A DNA stretch of 64,000 nucleotides. Origin: Hymenochaete sp. R1. Lineage: Eukaryota; Basidiomycota; Agaricomycetes; Hymenochaetales; Hymenochaetaceae. Location: positions 22,020-86,019 of the forward strand of contig JAFREE010000105.1 of the NCBI GenBank assembly GCA_019400425.1, written 5' to 3'. The position numbers were made by a program, and so were the translations under genes. A model generated the notes under the pieces. The model had not been told where the DNA came from. It worked only from the letters and a program-made list of their open reading frames with translations, and ran no database searches. Each line of letters opens with the position of its first letter. The first letter of the stretch is position 1. Shown here piece by piece: positions 12,484 to 24,545 of the stretch.

Positions 12484-15400
12484 TCATGTCGTTCCTTCTT
12501 CATCGACGTCCTCCCCAGGAGGTGGCCCATGCACGCTCACTTGCCCTTTCATGTTCATCGACGCATCCCGACAACTCGCGTCCACTTCCTGATCCAGATT
12601 CTCCCTAACCTCCGCCTCTCCGAGACCCAGTGGGTCCGAAGGGAGCCAGATGGTCAATTGTGGCGCCCCACGTGCAGGATGATAGAAGTCCTTCGGATCG
12701 TCCTCTTCCTCTTGTTTTCTCCTGTCACGGTCGAGGTCGTTGGACGCAGAGGGACCGGTATGTCGCTGACGCAGGCCGTCGGCAATGTCGGTTTCAGCAG
12801 TTTCGGTTGTTTCGTTGTCGGACGGGATGGTATCGTTAATTGTGTTACGGTCGCTTGATGGACGAGTATCCTGTGAGGTACGGGGAGAGGCAGCTTTCTT
12901 ATGGCGATAGGATTTGTGAGCGAGAGTAAGAGGAAGAGCCCTGAGGAGTGGTCCGTAGGACGAGAAAAAGCCGACATTGTAGAGAATCTATAGAAATTCC
13001 GGTGAGCATTACGTTCCAGACGAAAACTACGAGACTTACGGTCAATCCAAGCAACACAATCATCAACACCCCTTGCGGTACCGCGCTCGGGTGGTACTCA
13101 GAGTCTCGCGCCAAGAAGAACAGCGTCGCAAGACAGATCTGTTGGATGTACATCCCCACAAAGATGTGCGAGATTGCCCTCGGGAAGAACAGCCCTCCCG
13201 TCTCGCTCTCCTTCGGCTGCTCGAGCGCGTAGACGAATAGGTATTTATACATTTGGTAGAACAAGAAGAACGAAACCACGGCGAGTCCATTGATGATTGG
13301 ACTAATGACCATGTATGCAATTGCAATGACGGCGATGAGCGTTATCGAGGGGAATGTCGTACCCCATTTGATGGAGGATAGGGTGTAAATGCTGCGAGGG
13401 GTGACGCCAAAAAGAATGCGCCGGATGTAGTACATGGCGAAGGTAGCGATTTGCAGGAATCCGGAGGCTGTTCCAGTAAGACCTTGCAGAATCGTATAGG
13501 TGAGGAAGAAATTCGAAGCTTGGGGGAGGGAGGAGGCGAGAAGGGACGGGATGGAAGCTGGATCCTTCAAAAGCCCTGGAAGGGCTGCAACGAGACCCGA
13601 AGACAGTGTGACGATAAGGAAAGAATGCTAATTCGAATCAGTAAGCATGACTCTTTTTCATTCCAAGGTGAACAAAATGACTTACGATGACCTGGAAACA
13701 GAAATATCTCGTCATCAAACTGAGTTCCAACCCACTCCTCCTCGGTATACCCTCGAATCTCGCCAGCAACCTCAGAACAATTGGCAACAGCATCATCAAG
13801 ACCGCCAACAAAAGAGTTGGCAGCACACCCTGAATCAAACCCACAACGGTGTCCGGAATCTGGCACAACCAGCTGAGCCAATGATAGGTCGTACAAAGCG
13901 ACGAAACATTGCTGATCGCACCAATGAACGCGACGGGGAAAGACCACAAGATGATAAGTCCGAGCGTGATGGCGTAAGAGATGACGGAGCGAATACGCAT
14001 CTCGCGTGGGTCGAGTCCCAGGTTACCCCAGATCACGTCGCCCGGCGCGACACCAATATACCGCTTTGCCATAGCATACGGTTCATGATGCGCGAGCGCC
14101 TGCACGGCTAAATGTGCAGCAACTTGCTCGTTGAACAACACAAAGGCACTGTTCAGAGGCGGATATGTGGCGTTTTTCTGTCTTTTCTCCTTCGCCTTGC
14201 GTTCAATTGCCTTGCGCTTCGCTTCCTCCTTCTTTTGTTTCTTGAGTTGTTTCCTCTCTGCTCTGCCGAGCTTCGGTTTTCTGGGCGCATCTGGATCGCT
14301 GCTGAGATCGCTCTCGCTGTCATCGTCTATGCGATTCCGAGCCTTCTTCATGATGCCGTGACCTCCCTTATACAGACCGGTTATTCCTCCAAGTCTCGGA
14401 GCAGCGTCATCGCCGAGCTCCTCGCGCATCACTGAACGACCTTCTTCCAGAAGCTTTGTCGTTTTCAAAATCTCATCGCGGGCCCATTCAATGGCATCGA
14501 CCTTCTTGCTGAGAAGGGGAAGTCCGAAAGGGAGGAATCCAAGAGGAAGAGTTTTCTTTGGGCGCATCTCCCTTGGGACGAGTCTATCTGCGAGCGAGTC
14601 CGCTGCCTTTCCTCGTTCGAGGTCGGATGCATCTGATTCAGCAGGTTCATCTTCCTCAGCAGGAGACATAGACGGTCCTGCAACATCATCGACGTCGGAG
14701 TGTCGGAGTGGTTCACCTGAAGTCGATCCACTTGCTCTTGATTGTTGATCGGATTGCACGCTTGAACCGTTCTTCTTATCTTTCTCCGCTTCTCGGAGCC
14801 TCTTCGTCTCATCCTTCTCAGCCTGTTTCGTCTTCTTGTTATCCAACGCAACGGCCGTGTGAATGAGCTTTGTCTCGGCCTTTTCCAAAAGCTTGCAAGC
14901 TTTCATACGACGGTCATACACGTCCGGGAGGTCCTTCATGTCTCGGTTGAGCCACACTTTGCGCACTCCACCCGGTAAATACGAGAACAGCTGCCCGAGT
15001 TTGTCCTCCCGGAGAAACTTTTTCGGTATTCCGGTGATTAGGATTGTACTGGCCTGCGCAGATTTGGCGTATCTTTTGTCGATGAGGTACAGTTGCCTCG
15101 TGTCCAGGAAATGGTTCATCTCTATATGAGTGATGAATATTATCCACATGGTGAAAAACCAGGCACAGATGCAATGTGCCCAGTAACGGCTCTGTTTGGC
15201 ATTGGCGATATTGCCGAACGTGAACCGGTCGAGGCCAGTCTTGTTGGATCCAGAATCGACGGCGTCAATGGGAAGAAGGATAAACCAGGAAACGATCCAG
15301 ATCGGGGAGAGGATGATGACCATCATGCGGAGGAAGCGGACGAACATGTATGCGTCAATGCCGTTGAGACGCTTGACCTCACGTATGCTCGTGCGTAGAA

Positions 15401-15898
15401 TGGAGAGTGGCCAAAACTTGCGTAGCGGCGGAGATCGTCTCCTGTATATAGCGCAAGGCACAATCACCGATACTTATGAGATCATATGCGAGGAACATGA
15501 CAGGTGGAGCACTCACGTCTTTGGCCAAAATTCTGAGGTCCTGGGCTGATAGATATCCTTGAACGTACTGCACAGCAGCGTGAAGGCAAGAATCTCAGCT
15601 CCGAAGACGGCAGCATTGATGTAGAGGGAGGTAAGGAAGGTCGAGGTCGACTGAGCTTTAGCCGATGACTGGAGGTCGGTGGAGTTTCCAGACGACCTAA
15701 CGTGGAAAGTATGAACATGGTTAGCGAGCGAACGGGCTAGATGGGCAGAGAAAGGGCTTTTGATATAGTCGTGTGCCGAGCTCGATGGGATATAGGATGG
15801 AGACGTCGGCATGTAGTGAGCCTCATGAAGTGAAGGGCGGGGGAAAGGCAGATGGGGCAATTGAGTGCAGAACGAAGGTGTTTCGAGATAACTTACAT
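12484..15898 (-). CDS. CSC1: CSC1/OSCA-type stress-gated cation channel (DUF221 family)
   Basis: Multi-pass plasma-membrane protein of the TMEM63/OSCA/CSC1 family, osmotically or mechanically gated cation channels. Coding exons 15898-15897 (only AT of the ATG), 15696-15517, 15441-13686, 13627-13040 and 12987-12484 give about 1009 residues. Seen: an N-terminal membrane segment after KAQSTSTFLTSLYINAAVFG; the cytosolic loop with KVWLNRDMKDLPDVYDRR, an acidic Ser/Glu insertion and a Lys-rich tract; APGDVIWGNLGLDPREMRIR opening the conserved membrane block; and the typical fungal tail QLTIWLPSDPLGLGEAEV. The start model has the ATG split AT|G by a 200-bp intron; read unspliced, an in-frame extension starts at 16025 or 15963. 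Two upstream ATGs make uORFs in the spliced mRNA. Function is by homology; the start is the weak point. Confidence 0.9.
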
Positions 15899-17111
15899 TG
15901 CGTCTAGCTGGAGTTGTACGCACTAGGCGCAAAGTTGGAGGAAAGTTGAGGGTAGATGGTTGCATCGAAAAGAGAGCAAAGTGGTGGTCGACAGCGGCGA
16001 CAGCGACGAGGAGCAGCGACAACACTGACGAGGATCAAGGCTGATGGTAGTTATTGTACAAAGATGAAGGCGGTAGTGAAGAGAAGGGAGCCTCATTGTT
16101 TCTTCTCCACCTTTTATAAAATGAAATGGATTAGACAGTCGCGGAAGTGAAGAATACAAAAGTTAACCATCCCTTGTTCGGTGGAGCCCCTCACCCGGCC
16201 CGGATGTTTCTGACATCATCCGGTCTCAGCCCCGGCCGAGGTGCCCGTCTATCCTCTTTGGGACACGATCGCCGCGATCAGCGAGACATCTCCCGCCTCA
16301 GAAACTCAATAATTCAATCCAACTCTTCACCTAAAGACAGTCAGTGCTCAGATACCCGTTGCGTGTCGAGTCTTACCAGCCGTTACTCAGATCGTTGCCC
16401 ATTGCTATGCTGGAGATCGCGCGGTGGGTCTCAGAGCCCATCCATCCAATATGCCAGTTACACCGCTCTCAACTGTCTCGCTTTTGACTTTTTGGCCGTT
16501 ACTCAGATCGTGGCCTCATCGCTATGTTATAGATCGCGCGCTACTCTCAGACCTCATCCGCTATGTCTCGTTTTCTACGTTAGTTATGTTAGTTTCACCA
16601 CTCTCGACTGTTTCATATCCGAGTCTCTGTGTTATAGATTAAATTAGAGATACAATAGAAATTCGATCAATAGTGCAGGCTTGCACGCCTCTAAGTCTCG
16701 TCGGTGATTGACTCTCTCAGTGAAATGCAGCTTTGGTTGACGCTAATGGTATAAGTTTGATCGTCTCATTTATACAAAAATGCCAACTCACCGTTTCACG
16801 CTCCTTTTATCTCATTTCTGCAGAGTAAGTGAAGTGCAAGAACACATGTGGCTAGGCGCATCGTCGCTGTGTAAGTCATGTTCGGACAAAAAACGCACCT
16901 CAGCCCCTTCGTCGGTCAGGACGCGGACGCAATTCGAATGCGCGTCCCGTCGGCACAGTGGCCGATGATTAAGCCATGGAAAAGAGCCCTTATCAATCTT
17001 GTCGAAATAACAATGTCTCCCAATAAAAAGAGGCATACTATAAATGAATGAATTATTGCTACTCTTCATAGACGAACCCACTTAGCTTCAAATCGAGACA
17101 CAACCCCCAAG
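15899..17111. other. Intergenic between CSC1 and the aldo/keto reductase, 1.2 kb
   Basis: Shared upstream region of two divergent genes. It holds the CSC1 5' leader with upstream ATGs at 16025 and 15963 (minus strand) and a degenerate tandem repeat around 16380-16640. No further gene is supported. Confidence 0.5.
16380..16640 (+). repeat. Degenerate tandem repeat, period about 116 bp
   Basis: Two diverged copies begin CCGTTACTCAGATCGT at 16380 and 16496. Each continues with GC(T)ATG...AGATCGCGCG, then CTCAGA, then a CCxCTCxACTGT segment. A third partial copy ends at a TGTTATAGATTA sequence near 16640. Origin is unknown. Confidence 0.6.
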
Positions 17112-18470
17112 ATGACCGCACCAGCCGTACAAAGTGCAACTCCTGGCTTGCCACAAGTCCCAAAGAGACAGTTAGGCTTGGACGGACCATGGGTTAGTGC
17201 GATTGGTTTCGGCACGATGGGTGAGTCTATCCCCTTTCTTCGTGATGATCAACGATAGAAATTGATTTTGGTGCTCACAGGGATCGGGAAATATTACGGC
17301 CAGACTGACGAGGGAGAAGCACTCAAGGCACTCGACCATGCCGCGAACCGAGGGATGACATTCTGGGATACAGCAGACGTCTATGGACCGTGTCAGTCGC
17401 CTCCATACCGTCCGTTCCTCAATCGTCTTTATCTGACCCGTGTCTTTCCTTCGTTCCCTAGCTGAGCAAATCATCGGAAAATGGTTCGCTCGCACCAACC
17501 GCCGCTCATCCATCTTCCTCGCTACCAAGTTCGGCGCACACGATCCCGACCAAAAACACATTGGACTCGCGCCTAATTCTACGCCGGCGTACATTCATCA
17601 AGCCCTTGTGCGCTCCCTAAAACAGCTCAACACCTCCTACATCGACCTGTACTACCAACATCGTGTCGACCCGGACGTGCCGATCGAAATCGTCCTTGAG
17701 GCGTTGAGAGATCCGGTAGAAAAGGGGTTGGTTCGGTGGATTGGGTTAAGTGAATGTAGTATTGAGCATTTGAGGAGGGCGAGAGCTGTGGAGCGATTAG
17801 GTAGGAGGGTTGTTGCGTGTCAGATGGAATATAGTCCGTTTGAGCTATATGCGGAGAGGAATGGGTTCATGGATGCGGCAGGGCAGGAAGGGGTTGCGGT
17901 GGTTGCGTATAGTCCGCTCGGACGAGGGATCGCTAGTGGAAGGTGGGTAATCCATTAAACGAAGCTGACAAGGTGCTGATTTTATAACAAGGTTCCGGTC
18001 GCGAGAGGACTTTGCTCCAGACGATCTCCGATTGATACTGCCCAGGTTTTCAGAAGACAACTTCTCAAAGAATATGAGCTTAGTTGACGAGCTCATCACT
18101 CTCGGGAAGAAGTACAACGCAACATCGTCACAGGTAACCCTCGCGTGGATACTGGCTGAGCACCCAGATTGTAAGTCAACCCAATTTCTCACCCTTTGCG
18201 GAATTTTCAACTTTTCTTTAACAAAAATGGGGTGTCGTGACCATAGTCTTCCCTATCCCTGGCTGTCGTAGCGCTGATCGAGTAGAGGAGAATGCGGCAG
18301 CTGCTGAGCTTAGCCTCGAACCTGATGATATACAGAGGATAAGAGAGCTTGTCGAAGCTGCTGGGATATATGGAGAGCGTAAGCCACAAAATTTCCAAGC
18401 CGTCGAAGACTCAATTCTTCTGGAGCGTTGGAAAGGAGAGAAGACTGCTTATGACGAGAAACTGCCATAA
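17112..18470 (+). CDS. Aldo/keto reductase (NADPH-dependent)
   Basis: Reduces aldehydes or ketones with NADPH in the cytosol; closest in style to the yakC/pyridoxal-reductase-like fungal AKRs. Five exons (17112-17220, 17281-17391, 17462-17942, 17992-18170, 18247-18470) give 367 residues, typical for the family. Seen: VSAIGFGTMG, the tetrad Asp and Tyr in WDTADVYGP, the Lys in FLATKFGA, the His in DLYYQHRVDP, then GLSECS, VACQMEYSPF, VAYSPLGRG and the cofactor segment FFPIPGCRSADRVEENAAA. All phases agree. IPIPGTK is usual where FPIPGCR stands here, a small change in the NADP pocket. It is divergent from CSC1 and convergent with the SNARE gene. Substrate cannot be told. Confidence 0.92.
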
Positions 18471-18879
18471 TAGTTGATGGTTTGATCATGAGACTATTAA
18501 ATAGATATAAATAACGGAATCGATGCTCACTTGGCTTAAGAATCATAATATTGAGCAGGGGGCAGGGCCAAGAAGTGCGCTGACACATGCGAAAGCTCCC
18601 AAAAAGTGCAATAAGCACTTGAAGCACATACTGGATCGGAGGAATGTTTGTGTCGAGTGAAGATGCAAGAACTACATCCTGTACTACAGCCTCGCCAGTA
18701 ATCACCGGGTGAGGACTTGAAATGGTTGGAGCAAGCAAACAGAGCCAGTCATAGTGGCTAGAAGCCATCAGCATTCTATTTCGCAGAAAAAAAAGAAGAC
18801 ATCGTGAGTAGTTTGTATGCATTATGGTGGTAAGAGACCTGTAGATAAACTTAAAGATACTCGATTTGTCCCAGGGAAA
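18471..18879. other. Convergent 3' intergenic, 409 bp
   Basis: Lies between two 3' ends. A minus-strand open frame of 170 codons crosses 18310-18822 but overlaps the end of the reductase and has no recognisable motif, so it is not called. Confidence 0.5.
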
Positions 18880-19965
18880 TCACATCAGAATGACCATCAG
18901 CAGTAGAACGAGAAGAATGACAATGAGTATAACGATGCACCATCCACTTTTCGTTTCTAACGATGTCTTCAGTACTCAGTCATAAAGATCATTTGCCCAA
19001 TCACTTACCTTCTGTCTGTCGGACAAACTTTTGGATTTTCTTCAAGGAGCCCCTAAGTTTGCTTCCTGTTCTGTCTACTCCTGATTCCAAATCGTTCAGC
19101 AGCCTTTGCAGCGTGCGGTCAGAGAGTGCCATTTTCGATGATTTTGAAGTAACATACTCATTGTGCTCGACAATCTCACGCCCCATCAGACCCGCTTGTT
19201 CAGTTATAGTAGATATAGTTCCTGTCAGAGCTCCCAAAGTCCTGTCCTGGTCCTCTATGATCATCTTCGACGTTCCAATTAGTTGGAAAAGGCACTCCAA
19301 ATAAAATTAGGAACGGACCTGTTGCTCCATTCGACTCCATTCAGCCTGATCGTCTTCCCCTTCGTCCTTCGTAGTATGGCCGTTACTACCTGTCGTCGGC
19401 CGAGCTCGAGGCTGAGGAGTCGTTGAGCGTGATGATTGTGACTTGATGTATACACAGAAGGCGGCTAAAATTAAAAAGCCGTCGAACAATCGAAAAGGTA
19501 AGCCCAGCTCACCACAGCGCCATAGACTTCCTTTCGCATACTCTGCAAACGTCCTATCACCGTCATCAACCTAAGCCAAGTCGGTGCAAGCATCTACACA
19601 TACATTTAACTCCTTCTTCACTTCTCCTACATATCGCCTTCTAGAAGCTACTTCTCGGTCGTCAAGTCCAAAAAGACGTGGACCAGTCGATTCGACGACA
19701 CTAAACCAAACATACGGTCAACACCATTTGACCGAAGAAGCCCAATCCAGAACTCATACTTAACACTCTCTTCCAGCTCTTCCAAATCCGCTTCAAGAGC
19801 GCTAAGGGTTGCTTTTAGTTCGTTTCGTGCATATGCCATCTCCTCGCCTTCGGACCCTTCAGGTGCCATGGCGCGTATTCGTCGAAAAGATTGCAAGAGT
19901 GTGCCAGCGTTTGCCAGAGTGCTCTGGATCTCCTCTTGTACGGCGTGATATGGATCTGTCGACAT
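18880..19965 (-). CDS. TLG1: t-SNARE of the Tlg1/syntaxin-6 type
   Basis: Qc-type SNARE for fusion at the trans-Golgi/endosome. Seven exons (19965-19760, 19700-19604, 19542-19513, 19441-19319, 19264-19158, 19103-19009, 18956-18880) give 244 residues. Features in order: MSTDPYHAVQEEIQ N-terminus, a helical syntaxin-6-like N-terminal region with VVESTGPRLFGLDDREVASR, a Ser/Thr/Pro-rich linker, the SNARE helix from EWSRMEQQMIIEDQDRTLGA through REIVEHNELLNDLESGVD, and a C-terminal anchor of Val/Leu/Ile residues ending at the stop. Exon 3 (30 bases) and its acceptors were chosen so that phases close; alternatives there would change about ten residues in the linker. The introns next to the SNARE motif are GT-AG but one donor is a weak GTCCGT. 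Confidence 0.85.
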
Positions 19966-20429
19966 TATATTCGACTCTCGCGAAGCAATGATGGGGTGCA
20001 AGTACTGGTTGGATCGGTGTTTGAAAAGCAATGCAGATAGGTCACAAGGATTCTAGTAGCGGGCCTTCTCATGCATTAGCTTCAGTTGTTGGGTATTGCC
20101 AAAGATCCTGCTATCTCCTCGTACCCAACAAAAAGTCGTCAGGCTCTGGACATCAGCAAGAAGTTGGGAGATGGGGAGCGGTAATGGACGCTACAGCTGG
20201 TGAGGGTGAACTCGTCCAAAGGGCTCATCGGCGTCGTCATGGCACGGTCATGTGATTGGAGAACACGTTTCCCTGAATCCCCGGCCTCGGAAAAACTCAA
20301 ACTCAGACTCATCCACATGTACCAAGGGTCTGTACACCAGCACAGCTTCTATATCATCATTGGGCATATACATACAACCAACCAAAGCAAAAAAGCTGGA
20401 TAGCATAGTGTAGCAGTCTTAGTAAACTC
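19966..20429. other. Intergenic, 464 bp
   Basis: Promoter of the SNARE gene and 3' flank of the F-box gene, both on the minus strand. No gene or repeat was recognised. Confidence 0.5.
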
Positions 20430-22274
20430 CTACCTCGAGTATTTATAAACAAACAGTGCGTTTGACAACGTTCCCACCATGACGAGACCCTGAGTTGAAT
20501 CAAGCACAACATGGTACGCTTGATCCAACACAGACGAAGGAATATCCAATGTCTTTGCACTACTGGACAAGTCACCTTCATACACCTCACCTGGATCCGG
20601 GAAAGTCATCAACTTTAACACCCTCTTTGTCCGTCTCCTCGCTCGATCACCAGGTTCTTCTCCTTCGACAGTCCCGAGAGCAAGTGCTTCATTATCATCC
20701 TCTTCCGTCACCCAGCCGAATTGATTGAACGAAAGGCAGACGAGGGGCATCCCGTGTTCATCTGCTTCGTTAGGTCCGAGCACAGGTCGACTAAGAGTCG
20801 CAATTGTACGCGACTTTGCGCAGGGTCCATGTGCGTCAGAGTAATGTTGCCCAATCCGCCAAACCTTCTGTCCCGGGGAAGGATTTATATCGTTTTGAGG
20901 AACAGTTACATATAGAATAACGGTCGAGACACGATTAGGAGCTCCAAAAGGTGGTGTCGGGAGTTGGTTAAGTTCCCAGAAGAGATAAGGGCTCGTCGAC
21001 GGCATGGATAAGACGCCCGGTTCAACTTTCCAGACATGTGTATGGGTACTGGTTGGTTCTAACACTTCCGATGGGTGGAACTCGGTCGCGTTCCAGGTAC
21101 CATGCGAACGTTCGATGGCGTTGAGGTCATATGTCCTACGAATGTTCTTCCCAACGAGTTCGGAATCGATACTAAGGTATCGCCCGTCGGACGAAAGGAG
21201 CATTCCCACTAGGGATCTTCCGTATTGCTGTGAAGGATGATTTGCTGGGATATTAAAGAGGCAAAACATGAAGACGCACATATGGGATCCCCGTATCAAA
21301 CATACCGGCTTCTTCGGTATTCCAATCAAACACGACCATAATGCCCATGCTGTTCGAATCACGAATATAGAATGCGGCACATATCATCCGTCGGGACGCG
21401 TCGAGGATGTGTACCTCACTGGAGAAAGGAAGAAGTAGCGTCAGCTTCTTCAAAGGCTCAAATTTAATAACCTGAGACTCCTCCGGCTCTGGGACGGTGA
21501 TGCGCAAAGCAGACAAGCGTATATGCATTCCAAACGAGCCTTCCATTCTTTAATCATCTCGTTAGTTTAGTGAATTTCACACCATCGCTCAACGACTCAC
21601 GAAACGACTCCAACACGGCCTATCAAGCCCATGAGCGACCGACTATTGGTCACCTGCGCCAAGTCGATGAGAACGCTGTCCTGTTCCATTTGGTGTTCGC
21701 CAGCTGGTTCACCCGATTTCATGTTCCATCCAAGCAGAGTCCCGTCTGCCATCGGCACGAGCAGATGCTTGGACGTGAACTTCGTGATGTAACCCGCCTG
21801 ATCGAGCGCTACCGTCGCGGGTTTACTGTCGAAGCGAACGACAAGTGGAGGCCCTGTAGTCCTCGGGCAATCGCTCTGCCAATTTTTCTCTGCGGAATTC
21901 ATGGCTAGGATGGATCGTCGAAGGGATGGAACGTCCGCTTCTTCGATAGGTTTCTGATCAATGGCTTGGAGGTCTATGTAGCGAGCACGGCCGAGAAGAT
22001 CTAGATAGATGTTGTGCCAGACAAAGTACGAGTTGGCCATCGTGCGCAGGTGGCCAGACACCTACAGAAATAATTGATTGTTACAGCGGTGGGATACCAT
22101 GAAGCAGAAAGGGAGGGTTACCTGAGAGAGGGCGGCGACCGCTTCTGCATCTAGTAAGCTGAGAATTTCCAAAAGAATGTCATCAGGAAGATGAATTAAC
22201 GAGAGACGTGGGTATGTATGACCCGTGTTCACAGTCCGCCTGAAGATCGCTTCATCGGCAACGTGTGTAGACAT
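20430..22274 (-). CDS. F-box protein
   Basis: Likely substrate adaptor of an SCF ubiquitin ligase. Four exons (22274-22122, 22061-21601, 21547-21280, 21227-20430) give 559 residues. The F-box spans roughly residues 25-65: LSLIHLPDDILLEILSLLDA, then VAALSQVSGHLRTMANSYFV. The long C-terminal part has alternating short beta strands (LLVPMADGTLLGWNMKSGE, MIVVFDWNTE-like and LVMVGTLSNALFVYKY), consistent with a beta-propeller of the F-box/WD-like type common in agaricomycetes, although WD dipeptides are not conserved. The intron after the F-box is phase 0. The start at 22274 leaves the F-box near the N-terminus; an open frame continues upstream but contains splice-like sequence. The substrate is unknown. 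Confidence 0.85.
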
Positions 22275-22913
22275 CCGCCTTCCCCACTGAAAATGCGAGT
22301 AGGAGGAAACGGAATGGAGAGATGAAGAGACTGTTGGGAGCGTATTTTGCAGGGCGAGGACCCGGCTGCTAAGTATCAGGTCAGCTTGCGAAGCATACTT
22401 GAATAGGCAAAGGAAGAATTGGAACTTAACTTTGCACAAATGTGAAGTCAAACAATCTCTGGGATCATCTAACCAGAATCATATTAACATCTTCCACCAT
22501 CACGTCTGTCTAGATATGAATGAATATCAATAGATATGCTGACTGTTTTTGTATAGAACTGAGGTTGAAGTCTTCGAGAGAGAAGAAACCAGACCAGATG
22601 GTACCTCCTTTCGTTCAAAAGCAATGTGCATACTTCTTCTGCGTATTCCAGAGGGACGAAACTTGATGTCGGACCGATGTCATATAAAAACTTACGGCGC
22701 AGCTAGGAAGAGTAAAACGAAAGGGTTAACAGTAGAGCTGTCCTTGTCAACCAGCAGGCTTGATGAGAGCACGGAAGACTGCTATAACAGACTTTAGGAC
22801 CATGTATAAGTTAATTGAGTTGAGTTAAAGTCTTGCGTCAAACGCGCGATATTATAAGTGATCATTACATGACAATAGATTGCGTAAAGGTCGACGATTC
22901 ATAAACGAAGTGC
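22275..22913. other. Intergenic, 639 bp
   Basis: Upstream of the F-box gene and downstream of MAM33. A plus-strand open frame of 82 codons at 22549-22797 has no support. No other structure was seen. Confidence 0.5.
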
Positions 22914-23851
22914 CTAAGCTTCGATAAACTTTTTGACGCTGTCGAGCCAGCGAACATATTCCTGAAAGGTATCATCAGTATAGTCGACAACTCCGCAAAG
23001 TACACCCAACCCACATTTTGTTCCTTATACTCAGCAAAGTCAGGAATAAAAAGCGCGAGCGATTCATTGATTCCACGCTCCTCTAAGAACCTCTCAAACT
23101 CATCCTGAACGGCCGGGTCCAAGTTCTCGAACGTCGGCCCCAGATACAAACCGCGGCGCTTCCAGTCCGCCTCCGCAGTGAGCGACGTCCCGACCTCAGC
23201 GTCCGAGTAGAAGCTGACGTTCTCTATAAGGAAAGCCCCATCCTGGCAGACAGCATCGACGTTCATTGCACCCGTCGCACCGCGTTTGGTGACGGTGATA
23301 GCGACGCGAAGTGGGGTACTTGTGACACTATCCGAAGCAGGCTCGCCTTCAGTGTTTTCGCCTTCAATTTCGACTTCTGACTCAGGTTGGGCGTCTAGGT
23401 CAGCGACGCTAAACATTAACCGTACAGTCTCATTGCCGAACTTGCGTTCCAGAGCTACTTCGTCGGCTCCTGCTGAGTCCTGGATGGACCAAACGCCCTG
23501 AGCTGTGAAAGCTTTCACGAAGTCGGGTTCGGCAGACTGGGCCGACTCTTTTTCGTACGCCAGCTCGTCAGCGAGCTTTTGGGACAGAGATGCGTCTGCT
23601 GGAGTCAATCATTAGACATGAAATTCTTATTTCTCCTCGAGGAAAAAATACTTACTGGCACCTTCTCCCCTCGTCACTCTTGTCATGGAAAACTGGCGAA
23701 CACCGTTCGTCCATGACGCGCCTCCGACCGCGTGAGAAGCTGTAACAGAATTCCGTGCAAGCAGAGACGATGATGATGTCGCGATTGACCGCGAGGTCAA
23801 AGAGCGACTAGTCGATGCAGCAACATTACGAGCAACACGGAAAACAGACAT
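22914..23851 (-). CDS. MAM33: Mitochondrial p32/Mam33 family protein
   Basis: Acidic mitochondrial matrix protein related to human C1QBP, supporting oxidative metabolism and mitochondrial translation. Three exons (23851-23656, 23598-23015, 22961-22914) give 275 residues. The N-terminus is Arg/Ser-rich without acidic residues (MSVFRVARNVAASTSRSLTS), as expected for a matrix presequence. The mature part shows LADELAYEKES, FGNETVRLMFSVADLD, an acidic loop, LRVAITVTKR, YLGPTFENLDPAVQDEFERF, EERGINESLALFIPDFAEYK and the terminal EYVRWLDSVKKFIEA helix. These are the family signatures in the right order. The presequence is in exon 1 with little beyond it. It is tandem with the F-box gene on the minus strand. 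Confidence 0.93.
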
Positions 23852-24104
23852 GGTCGTCAGAGCGGAAGGATGAGAAAACCCAAAGGGCGTCACGTTGCGA
23901 GAAAAGACTTACACGAGAGGATCGACGTTCAGGACAGCTCATCTCGCCGTCCGGCAATGGATCGAATCAATTTCAATACGTTTATTGAGCCAGGCTCCTC
24001 ACGCCCACAAGGAGGCTTGAACGAACACATCGTGTGCATGTGAATATATCGTCCATGTTTACAAGAATTCGGGTGGAAAAAAGTAAACTTTCTTGGGCTA
24101 TCTC

Positions 24105-24545
24105 TTAGAAGAGGCGAGCAACAAATCCATGTAATTCCTTCTTTTTCCTTTCCACCTCTGTCTGCATCTCAGTGACCAGCTTCGCCTGACTCCCAACCTG
24201 ATTTCTCAGTATCTCCATGTGGTCATCGAACTCAACATCCGCAACCCCAAGCCTAGCCTGCCTGTAAAGAGCATCGGCATAGGAACCGCTTCCTAAGTGC
24301 TGTGAATCCCGTAACTTGCTAAGCTTTAGTTCCGCTTGGTCCCTGCGTTTTGAGGACCAATTGGGTACGTTGCTTACTTCTTCTGCGACTTCGCCGTGCA
24401 TGCCGAGCAGGAGTTGGAATGCATCGAGAGTCTCCCTTTCTTCTTTGAGTTCTTTGGCCTCTTGCATGTAGCCATTTTTCAGAGACTTCCGCTCCTTTCC
24501 GACTTTTGGGAGGACTGGCATGGTAGGGAGTTGTTTTTCGGCCAT
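24105..24545 (-). CDS. Small coiled-coil protein, unknown
   Basis: An intronless ORF of 146 codons from ATG at 24545. The product is highly charged with long helical stretches (EAKELKEERETLDAFQLLLG at the start, LVTEMQTEVERKKKELHGFV near the end). It contains a Gly-Ser-Gly-Ser break, HLGSGSYADALYRQARLG, followed by VADVEFDDHMEILRNQVGSQ. I do not recognise the family; small subunits of kinetochore, augmin or tethering complexes look like this but no such claim is made. It sits between MAM33 and RPC31 on the same strand. Coding status rests on length, composition and lack of a competing frame. Confidence 0.65.
   Translation of the reverse strand: MAEKQLPTMPVLPKVGKERKSLKNGYMQEAKELKEERETLDAFQLLLGMHGEVAEEVSNVPNWSSKRRDQAELKLSKLRDSQHLGSGSYADALYRQARLGVADVEFDDHMEILRNQVGSQAKLVTEMQTEVERKKKELHGFVARLF

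Noticed and set aside
18310..18822. Minus-strand open frame of 170 codons
   Set aside because: Overlaps the coding end of the aldo/keto reductase and shows no motif.
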